Below are positions 55,773 through 62,561 of a stretch of DNA of 64,000 bases, in pieces. The notes under the pieces were generated by a model. That model was not told where the DNA came from. It searched no databases and was given only the letters and a program-made list of their open reading frames with translations. A program made the position numbers and the translations under genes. Source of the DNA: Nocardioides sp. zg-1230 (GTDB lineage: Bacteria > Actinomycetota > Actinomycetes > Propionibacteriales > Nocardioidaceae); the NCBI RefSeq assembly GCF_013155335.1, contig NZ_JABJQZ010000005.1, forward strand, positions 434,001-498,000, given 5' to 3'. Each line of letters begins with the position of its first letter. Position 1 is the first letter of the stretch.

Positions 55773-57272
55773 TCAGTGGCCGTGGCCCTGGCTGATGGGG
55801 GCCTGCTCGGGGTCGTGGGCGGGCAGCCGGAAGGTCGGGATGAGCAGGACAACGAGACCGATGGCGACGGCGAGGAACGCGTCCTGGCTGCCGGACGTGA
55901 TGCCCGCGCGGGTGGTGAGGTCGCCGGCGACCGCGGTCAGGGATGCCACACCGAGCGCGGCACCGATCTCGTGGCCGGTCATCATCAGTCCCGACGCGAG
56001 ACCCGACTGCTCGGGCGCGACGTCGCTCATCGCCGCAACGGAGATGGCGACGAACATCGGACCGACGCCGAGGCCGAGCAGCGCGAAGCCGGGAAGCACG
56101 TCGCTCAGGTAGGAGGGGTCGGAGTCGACGAACGAAAGGACCAGGGCCCCAGCGGTGGCGATCAGCAGGCCCACGCCAATGAGCTTCTTTGCCCCGACGT
56201 GCGGCAGGACCTTCGATGCGACGGCCGCGCTGACGGTGATGAAGGCAGCCAGCGGGAGGAACTGCAGGCCGGTGACGAGGGCGGACGAGCCGAGCACCTG
56301 CTGCAGGTATAGCGAGCTGAGGAAGATGGCACCGACGACGGCTCCGGTGACGCCCGCCATGACGGTGGATGCCGACACCAGGGACCGGATGTGCCACGTG
56401 GCGGGCGGGACGATGGGGCTCTCGACCTTGCGCTCGTTGACGATGAACCCGGACAGCAGGAGACTCGCCAGGCCAGCGGCCGCGAGCGTGTGAGGTGCCG
56501 TCCAGCCGTGGCTGGTGGTGGACTCCACCGCGTACACAAGGGTGAGCAGGCCGCTCACCAGGAGCGCTGCTCCGGACAGGTCAAGCTGACGGCGCCCGGC
56601 GGCAGCGGTGGGCGCGAGACGGACCTTGGCCAGGACACCGGCGGCGACGGCGACGCCGATGGGGACGTTGATGAAGAACACGGCGCGCCAGTCGAAGGCG
56701 GTGGTGAGGATGCCGCCGAACAGGACACCGGCGGCGATGCCCATGCTGGCGACGGTGCCCCACAGGGCGAGGGCGGTGGCCCGCTGGCGGCCTGAGTAGG
56801 TGGCCATCACGATGGACATGGCTGCCGGGGTGAGCAGGGCCGCGCCAGCGCCTTGGGCGCCGCGGGCCGCGATGAGGGTGAGTGCGGTGTCGGCGAAGCC
56901 GGCGGTGAGGGAGCCGGCGGTGAACAGGGTGAGGCCGTTGAGGAACACGCGGCGTCGGTTGAAGAGGTCGGCGACGCGTCCGCCGAGCAGGAGGAACCCG
57001 CCGCTGAGCAGGACGTAGGCGCTGATCAGCCACTGGTAGTTGCTCGAGGACAGGTGCAGGTCGGTGGCGATGCTGGGCAGGGCCACGTTCACGACGCTGA
57101 CGTCGAGCACGACCATGATCTGTGCGGCCAGCATGAACGCGAGCACCGTCCAGGGCCGCCGCACAGCTGGTGCGTCGTGGTCGGGGGCTTCGTGGTGTGG
57201 GCTGGCGTGGTGGCCGGCTTGCGCGTCGTGTGCGGGCGGCGACGCCGTCGTCGAGTGATGCGAGTGGCTCAT
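55773..57272 (-). CDS. DHA2-type MFS drug efflux protein with His-rich ends
   Basis: 499 residues and 14 membrane segments. Motifs: VVLDVSVVNVALPSI in helix 1, GGRVADLFNRRRVF, ARGAQGAGAALLTPAAMS. DHA2 (QacA/EmrB) proteins export toxic organic cations and antibiotics by proton antiport. The first 35 residues contain about ten His (MSHSHHSTT, GHHASPHHEAPDHD) and the protein ends in GHGH, which could bind metal. ATG 57272 has GAGGAGAACGCC upstream. Controlled by box 6. Confidence 0.88.
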   Translation of the reverse strand: MSHSHHSTTASPPAHDAQAGHHASPHHEAPDHDAPAVRRPWTVLAFMLAAQIMVVLDVSVVNVALPSIATDLHLSSSNYQWLISAYVLLSGGFLLLGGRVADLFNRRRVFLNGLTLFTAGSLTAGFADTALTLIAARGAQGAGAALLTPAAMSIVMATYSGRQRATALALWGTVASMGIAAGVLFGGILTTAFDWRAVFFINVPIGVAVAAGVLAKVRLAPTAAAGRRQLDLSGAALLVSGLLTLVYAVESTTSHGWTAPHTLAAAGLASLLLSGFIVNERKVESPIVPPATWHIRSLVSASTVMAGVTGAVVGAIFLSSLYLQQVLGSSALVTGLQFLPLAAFITVSAAVASKVLPHVGAKKLIGVGLLIATAGALVLSFVDSDPSYLSDVLPGFALLGLGVGPMFVAISVAAMSDVAPEQSGLASGLMMTGHEIGAALGVASLTAVAGDLTTRAGITSGSQDAFLAVAIGLVVLLIPTFRLPAHDPEQAPISQGHGH

Positions 57273-57321
57273 GGCGTTCTCCTCGGGAAGGTGATGCCGG
57301 CTCGGTGATGCCGGCGACCCG

Positions 57322-57368
57322 AGCGTCCTTCCGGAGGCGGGTGGCTCGCGCCGGGAGTTCCGCCGGGT
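57322..57368 (-). promoter_or_regulatory. Island box 6 and promoter of the His-rich efflux gene
   Basis: On the minus strand ACCCGGCG-GAACT-CCCGGCG-CGAGC (57368 to 57344): both CCCGGCG repeats are perfect although the 5-bp linker differs (19 of 25). A 16-nt spacer leads to GACGCT (57327 to 57322), and the ATG is at 57272. Confidence 0.68.
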
Positions 57369-57478
57369 TGTCTCGGGTTGGGGCGCCGGCACCGACGCCG
57401 GCGTTCAGAGCCCCACGCGAGCTGACGGCCTAGCGAGGAGCGTCAGCGGGGGTGCGCCGCGGAACGCCAGGGGCGCAA

Positions 57479-57524
57479 TCCCGGCGATCTTCCCGGTGCG
57501 ACGAGGGGCCCTCGCCGCGATCGT
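57479..57524 (+). promoter_or_regulatory. Island box 7 and promoter of the second efflux gene
   Basis: TCCCGGCG-ATCTT-CCCGGTG-CGACG at 57479-57503 (20 of 25), a 15-nt spacer and GATCGT (57519-57524). It is divergent from box 6, so the two efflux genes share one regulatory region. The ATG is at 57559. Confidence 0.65.
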
Positions 57525-57558
57525 TGACGAAGACGACTCCACGACCGAGGTGACAGCC

Positions 57559-58989
57559 ATGACCACCAGCACGACCCGTCCCGCCACCTCCCCCGATGCA
57601 CCTCTCACCAGCGGGGGCTCTAGCCCGAGCACTCGCCGCGGCGGGCCCAGCCGGTCCCGCCGGAGGGCCGCCCTAGCGTTGCTGGTCTCGGCCCAGTTCG
57701 TGGTCATGCTCGACACGTCGATCGTCAATGTGGCGCTGCCGTCGATCCAGGCGTCGCTGTCGCTGAGTGCGAGCAGCTTGAGCTGGGTGGTGAACGCCTA
57801 CGTGCTGACCTTCGGCGGGCTTCTCCTGCTCTGCGGCCGCGTCGCCGACCAGGTCGGCAGGCGGCGCATGTTCACCATCGGATCGGCCCTGTTCACCGTG
57901 GGCACACTGGCCGCAGCGACCGCTGCCGGCGAGTGGATGCTCGTCGCCGGCAGGATCGTGCAGGGTGCTGGAGCAGCGTGTCTGAGCCCGGCTGCGATGG
58001 CGCTGCTCCTCGTCAACTTCCCGGGCGCGCACCGGGCACGGGCGATGAGTCTGTGGGGCGCCGCATCGACGCTGGGTGGCGCCACCGGAGTCGCCGCAGG
58101 CGGACTGCTGGCCGGCACGTTCGGCTGGTCATCGGTCTTCCTGGTCGCCGTCCCGGTATCCCTGCTGGCCGTCGTCATGGCCGGGCGCGTCCTCGACGAC
58201 AGCCAGCAGCGCGCCAGCCACGACTTCGACCTCCGTGGTGCCGTGAGCATCACCGGAGCCGTCGTCGCGCTTGTGCACGGGGCACTCGCCCTCGCGTCGG
58301 GCAACTGGAAAGAGTTCGTTACCGTCGGAGTTGCAGTTCCCGTCGCGCTCGCGGCCGTGTTCATCCGAGCAGAGCGCCGCGCACCCGAACCCTTGGTGCC
58401 CCTCGACCTGTTCAGCTCCCGGACGCTGAGGATCGGCGTCGCCCTCGCCGTCTTCGGCGGAGCCGCCCGAGCTTCGACGTTCGTACTCGTCGCGCTCTAC
58501 CTCCAGCAGGCACTCGCGATGTCTCCCGAAGCCGGTGGACTGGCCATGGTCCCCACGTCCCTGACCGGGTTCGTCGTGTCGCTCGTGCTCTTGCCCCGCG
58601 TCCTGCGTCGATTTGGGCCCCTCTGGAGCCTGGTCGCCGGGCTTCTGGTTCTCGCGATCGGACACCTGTGGCTGGCTCTCGAGCCTGCCGGGTCCGGCTA
58701 CGCGGTTGGCGTGTTGCCCGGGCTGCTGTTCGTGGCGACCGGCGTCGCCCTCAGTTTCACCCCCACCACCATGGTGATCGCGGCCGCCATCAGCGAATCG
58801 CACTCCGGCCTCGCTTCGGGTCTGGCCAGCAGCGCCACCCAGGTCGGCGCCGCACTCGGCACAGCGGCGTTTACCACCATCGCGTTGGAGAATCGGAGCT
58901 CCGGGTTTCCCGCCGCCTTCACCGCCGCCGCGGTCGTCGCGCTCACCACCGCGTTACTCGGCGCCCTCGCACGCGAGAACCGCCGCTAG
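57559..58989 (+). CDS. DHA2-type MFS drug efflux protein
   Basis: 476 residues and about 14 membrane segments; VVMLDTSIVNVALPSI, CGRVADQVGRRRMF and GRIVQGAGAACLSPAAM are typical of DHA2. The first 33 residues are Thr/Ser/Pro- and Arg-rich. ATG 57559 was chosen over an upstream in-frame start because box 7 and its -10 lie between them, and GAGGTG precedes the ATG. The substrate is unknown. Divergent from the His-rich efflux gene. Confidence 0.88.
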   Translation: MTTSTTRPATSPDAPLTSGGSSPSTRRGGPSRSRRRAALALLVSAQFVVMLDTSIVNVALPSIQASLSLSASSLSWVVNAYVLTFGGLLLLCGRVADQVGRRRMFTIGSALFTVGTLAAATAAGEWMLVAGRIVQGAGAACLSPAAMALLLVNFPGAHRARAMSLWGAASTLGGATGVAAGGLLAGTFGWSSVFLVAVPVSLLAVVMAGRVLDDSQQRASHDFDLRGAVSITGAVVALVHGALALASGNWKEFVTVGVAVPVALAAVFIRAERRAPEPLVPLDLFSSRTLRIGVALAVFGGAARASTFVLVALYLQQALAMSPEAGGLAMVPTSLTGFVVSLVLLPRVLRRFGPLWSLVAGLLVLAIGHLWLALEPAGSGYAVGVLPGLLFVATGVALSFTPTTMVIAAAISESHSGLASGLASSATQVGAALGTAAFTTIALENRSSGFPAAFTAAAVVALTTALLGALARENRR

Positions 58990-59066
58990 CCCTCGCCTGT
59001 CGCCTGACCACCCGAACGGGTCGCGACGACCCGCACCTGTCCGCATCGCCGACGAGGACCACGCCT

Positions 59067-61376
59067 ATGCCCCAGCCACCGAGTCACCAAGCCGTCTCCG
59101 ATCCCTCGAAGGAGGACACTGCGGACAGCCCCCTGGCCGGACCCGACGAGGCTCGCACCAAGCCGCGTTCGCGGATCATCGCCGCGGAGCAATCTGCGAT
59201 CGACAACGCCTACCGACTTCTCGACGAACAGCGTCACATCGCCCGACACGCGCTAGCCGCGTCCCTGCTCAACCGCGGCACCGGCACTCCGCAGTCGCTC
59301 ACCGAACGTGACGCCATCGTGTCCCAGCAGGAGGCCCGTGTTCGCACGCTGGAGGCTATGGAGCACCAGCTCGTGTTCGGAAGGATCGACCGACCTCACG
59401 CGCGCAGCTACATCGGGCGCATCGGGTTGCGAGATTCGCGACGCGACAGCGCCGTGCTTGACTGGCGTGCCGACGCTGCCGCACCGTTCTACGCCGCTAC
59501 GGCAGCGGATCCGCAGGGGCTGCTGCTTCGCCGTCGGCTGCGCGTCGTGGACCGAAGCGTCACCGACGTCCACGACGACATCGTCGCGCCCGGCCACGAA
59601 AAGCGTGAGGACGTCCTCCCGGACGCCGCCGACGCTGCGATCCTGGCCGCAGCCCAACGACCACGCACTGGACGAATGGCTGACATCGTCAACACCATCC
59701 AGGCCGAGCAGGACGCCGCCATACGTGCCCCACTGGCCGGCATCCTCGTGGTCGACGGACCACCCGGAACTGGGAAGACGGTCGTGGCACTGCACCGGGT
59801 CGCGTACCTGCTGCACCGTCACCGCGACTACCTCGAACGACACGGCGTCCTCATCGTCGGCCCCGGATCGAAGTTCCTCGACTACATCTCTCACGTCTTG
59901 CCCGGACTCGGCGAGACCAGCGTCACCGCTGCGACCGTCCAGGACCTCTACCCCGTCCGCGAGCCTCTCGGCGACGACACAGCCCAGGTGGCCGCTCTCA
60001 AGGGAAGCGAGGAGATGATGCCGGTACTGCGGGCCGCCGTCGACAGCCAGTACCGGGTCCCCACCGCACCCATCCCGCTCGAGGTGGACGGCACGACCGT
60101 GTGGCTGCGCCCCGACGCAGTCCGCGCCGCTCAACAGCGAGCCCGGGACACCGGCGAGCCCCATAACCAAGCACGCGACCAGTACTCCAGCGCGGTCTTG
60201 GACGATCTGATCGACCAGATGCGCAGGTTGGACGAGCCAGTCGGCGGTGACGCCCGCGTGCGTCGTCTCCTCGCGGCGTCCCCAGACGTACGCCGTGAGG
60301 TGAACCTGTGCTGGATGCCCCGCACCCCAGAACAGCTCCTCGAGCGGCTGTACGCCGACGAAGGCTTCCGCAGGGACTGCACCGACTCATGGACGTCCGC
60401 GCAGCGTGTCCTCCTGCACCGCCCACGGGGTCGGTCGTGGACCCTCGCCGACATTGCACTCCTCGACCACCTCGCCGAGCTCCTTGGGCCGCTGCCGGCC
60501 ACTACCGCCGAAGCTGCCGCCGCGCATGAGGTCGACACCGTCCGCGAAGAACTCACCGCCTACGCCGCGGACACGCTCCGTGTCGCGAACCTCGACGCAA
60601 TGCTCACACCCGAGATGTTGGCTGCGCGCCACGCCCCCTCTCCGAGGCAGACGACCACAGACGATCCGGTGTGGGACACCTTTGGACACGTCGTCGTGGA
60701 CGAAGCGCAAGACCTCTCGCCGATGCAATGGCGCATGATCGCCCGCCGATGCCCGTCCAAGTCCATGACCATCGTCGGCGACCCGCACCAGACAACCTCG
60801 CCGGCCGCGAGCAAACAATGGGTCCCGCTGAACACGTCGGCTGCCGGCCGGACGCGGCGACACCGCCTGAGCGTCAACTATCGCGTCCCCGGCAGGGTGA
60901 TGGATGCGGCGATGCAAGTACTCGCAGCACACGTTCACGCTCCTGAGAAAGTCCGGTCCCTTCGCCCCGGCACGCCTCCGCGCTATGTGGAATGCCGGGG
61001 CTGCGATGATGCGGCGCTTGTGCGCCGAGGCGCTGACGTGGCACAGCGGTTGGCACGTACATCGCCCGGAAGCGTCGCCCTCGTGTTGCCGCCCGGCCTC
61101 GCCTGCACCGACGAGACTCTCACCACCGAGGGCGGCAGCCACCTACCCAACGTGAGCCTGATGTCGGCAACTGAGGTCAAGGGGCTGGAGTTCGACCACA
61201 TGGTCCTGGTCGAACCTCACCTCCTCGCGCACGATCCGGCACTACGCAGCCGCATGCTCTACATCTGCCTGACCCGAGCCACCCAAACTGTCACCCTCGT
61301 CCACCGTCGACTACTCCCCGCAGAACTCCTCACCGCCGGGAACAGACACACCCAGTTCCTCGACGTCCCCCAGTGA
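59067..61376 (+). CDS. HelD/HelR-type RNA polymerase-recycling ATPase (UvrD-like)
   Basis: 769 residues. The N-terminal charged helical arm (about 35-105) and SYIGRIGLRD/VLDWRADAAAPFY segment are typical of HelD; helicase motifs follow: IQAEQD (211-216), Walker A GPPGTGKT (231-238), VVVDEAQDLSPMQW (about 540), IVGDPHQTT, SVNYRVPGRVMDA and VKGLEFDHMVLVE. HelD removes stalled RNA polymerase from DNA; the HelR branch gives rifamycin tolerance by displacing the drug. Which branch this belongs to is uncertain. The long frame upstream shadows the efflux gene. The stop overlaps the next GNAT start (GTGA). Confidence 0.85.
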   Translation: MPQPPSHQAVSDPSKEDTADSPLAGPDEARTKPRSRIIAAEQSAIDNAYRLLDEQRHIARHALAASLLNRGTGTPQSLTERDAIVSQQEARVRTLEAMEHQLVFGRIDRPHARSYIGRIGLRDSRRDSAVLDWRADAAAPFYAATAADPQGLLLRRRLRVVDRSVTDVHDDIVAPGHEKREDVLPDAADAAILAAAQRPRTGRMADIVNTIQAEQDAAIRAPLAGILVVDGPPGTGKTVVALHRVAYLLHRHRDYLERHGVLIVGPGSKFLDYISHVLPGLGETSVTAATVQDLYPVREPLGDDTAQVAALKGSEEMMPVLRAAVDSQYRVPTAPIPLEVDGTTVWLRPDAVRAAQQRARDTGEPHNQARDQYSSAVLDDLIDQMRRLDEPVGGDARVRRLLAASPDVRREVNLCWMPRTPEQLLERLYADEGFRRDCTDSWTSAQRVLLHRPRGRSWTLADIALLDHLAELLGPLPATTAEAAAAHEVDTVREELTAYAADTLRVANLDAMLTPEMLAARHAPSPRQTTTDDPVWDTFGHVVVDEAQDLSPMQWRMIARRCPSKSMTIVGDPHQTTSPAASKQWVPLNTSAAGRTRRHRLSVNYRVPGRVMDAAMQVLAAHVHAPEKVRSLRPGTPPRYVECRGCDDAALVRRGADVAQRLARTSPGSVALVLPPGLACTDETLTTEGGSHLPNVSLMSATEVKGLEFDHMVLVEPHLLAHDPALRSRMLYICLTRATQTVTLVHRRLLPAELLTAGNRHTQFLDVPQ

Positions 61377-62212
61377 CGACATCTACCCACGGAAAGCCTG
61401 ACGTGACCTCACGACCTCACATCCCTGCCATGCCTCCGGTGCCGGCTCACGAGCCCAGCCCCACATGTCGCGACGGGGCACTGCAACACCTCATCGAACG
61501 CGGGACGCCTAGCGACGCTGACGCGATCGCCACGGCCTTGGCTGATGCGTTCCTCAACTACCCGTTCACCGACTGGATGGTTCCAGCCGACAACAGGGAG
61601 GGGCGCCTACGCGGGTTGTTCTCGCTCACCGTCGGCCGCGTCGGCATCCCCTACGGCGACACCTTCGTCGCACGGTGTGCAGCTCAGGGGCGAGGGCGCG
61701 AGATCGTCGGCGCCGTGGTGGGGATTCCCGCCAGCGGTGTGCCTGACGAGGTCTGGGCTTCCATGGCACCCGCCGAGGAAGCGCTGCTCGCACACCGTGC
61801 CGAGGCGAGCGCCCATGCCGACCAAGCAATGCGCCGCCTACGTCCGACCGAACCTCACTACACAATCGCCACCATCGGCGTCGCCGGCCACCACCGGCGC
61901 CGGGGTCTTGCCGAGGCCCTGCTCGAGCCGGTGCTTGCCGCAGCGGACGACCAGGCGCTTCCGGCCTACCTGGAGACCTCGAGCGCCAGCAATGTCAGGT
62001 TGTACGAGCGCGTTGGTTTCACCGTGCTGGACGTAGTAGATCTGCCGGACGGCGGCCCGACCGTATGGGCCATGGCCCGCCACTCGGACGAATCCAGGTC
62101 ACATGGCAACTGGAAACGTCCCAAGACCACCGATGGTGCATTTGGGACGATTGCGCAGCTCAGACGCGGAGCAACGGGCACAACGCCGTGGTCGGCTCTG
62201 AACGAGCGCTAA
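61373..62212 (+). CDS. GNAT-family N-acetyltransferase
   Basis: 279 residues. A GNAT core (about 60-235) contains IATIGVAGHHRRRGLAEALLEPVL (acetyl-CoA loop) and ETSSASNVRLYERVGFTVLD. The first 40 residues are Pro/His-rich, and the last 40 (SRSHGNWKRPKTTDG onward) are hydrophilic and not typical. GTG 61373 overlaps the helD-type stop, so the two are probably cotranslated, suggesting a joint drug-resistance role. Last island gene before the right end. Confidence 0.82.
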   Translation: MTTSTHGKPDVTSRPHIPAMPPVPAHEPSPTCRDGALQHLIERGTPSDADAIATALADAFLNYPFTDWMVPADNREGRLRGLFSLTVGRVGIPYGDTFVARCAAQGRGREIVGAVVGIPASGVPDEVWASMAPAEEALLAHRAEASAHADQAMRRLRPTEPHYTIATIGVAGHHRRRGLAEALLEPVLAAADDQALPAYLETSSASNVRLYERVGFTVLDVVDLPDGGPTVWAMARHSDESRSHGNWKRPKTTDGAFGTIAQLRRGATGTTPWSALNER

Positions 62213-62472
62213 GTTCTAGTAGAGCTCAACCTGGCGCCGAGCGGTCACTGTGGTTCGCGATGCCAGTGCGGTTGGCCGCAGTCGTTTGCGACCCTCGGAG
62301 GCCGATTGCAGGAGGGCGCGGTTTGGGCGCGCTTTGATTAGCAACGGCCCGCAATCGGCCCCCGACGCCAGCAACGCCTGAAGTCGGCATCGCTGCAGGT
62401 CAGCGGCCACTTTCGGCCGATGGCCACAGCCGGCCGCAAAGTTCCGCAATCCCGCCTAACGTCGCCGGTGTG
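62213..62472. other. Island right end, 260 bp without a gene
   Basis: No coding frame or insertion-sequence match is evident. GGCCGATTGC (62300-62309) and its reverse complement (62351-62360) form an inverted repeat with a 41-bp spacer, and a related CGGCCGATGG follows at 62418-62427; these could be recombinase arm sites. Confidence 0.5.
62300..62360. repeat. 10-bp inverted repeat near attR
   Basis: GGCCGATTGC at 62300-62309 and GCAATCGGCC at 62351-62360; including flanks, 14 of 16 positions match. A candidate arm-type or accessory-protein site. Confidence 0.5.
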
Positions 62473-62483
62473 TTCCCGATGAC
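62473..62483. repeat. attR core, 11-bp direct repeat
   Basis: TTCCCGATGAC, identical to 28928-28938, at the first bases of the displaced methyltransferase tail. Confidence 0.85.
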
Positions 62484-62538
62484 GCACCACGTCGAGTGCG
62501 TGGCCCTGCTCGAGAGAACCGGCCCCGGGCAGTCCTGA
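62473..62538 (+). pseudogene. Displaced native 3' end of the TRAM methyltransferase gene
   Basis: 22 codons reading FPMTHHVECVALLERTGPGQS then TGA, without start or promoter. It aligns with the current C-terminus of the methyltransferase (FPMTSHVEVVAQLVK...): same length and 11 of 21 identical residues. This is the orphaned tail left at the far side of the island. In the ancestral chromosome the stop lay 20 bp before the next gene. Confidence 0.88.
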
Positions 62539-62546
62539 CGTCGAAC

Positions 62547-62561
62547 TAGGATCGCGCGGTG
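62547..62561 (+). promoter_or_regulatory. -10 box of a leaderless transcript
   Basis: TAGGAT at 62547-62552 is followed by CGCGCG and the GTG start at 62559. It lies in native chromosome just beyond the displaced tail. Confidence 0.45.

Larger units (their letters stand above)
28928..62483. mobile_element. Genomic island (about 33.6 kb) inserted in the methyltransferase 3' end
   Basis: The 11-bp direct repeat TTCCCGATGAC bounds the region (28928-28938 and 62473-62483). Left of it the methyltransferase reads into a foreign but homologous tail; right of it lies the displaced native tail, the same length to the codon. Replacing the 3' end of a conserved gene is typical of site-specific integration, as with e14 in icd or streptococcal ICEs in rum. 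Cargo: copper export, regulators, efflux, hydrolases, GNATs, a HelD-type ATPase. No integrase, relaxase, replication or phage genes are visible, so the element is probably immobile or mobilised in trans. Confidence 0.87.

Noticed and set aside
58990..59066. Rifamycin-associated element before the HelD/HelR-type gene
   Set aside because: The 77-bp gap does not contain the known 19-bp palindrome.
57933..59066. Long N-terminal extension of the HelD/HelR-type protein
   Set aside because: The extra 378 codons are an out-of-frame shadow of the efflux gene; ATG 59067 begins the family-like sequence.
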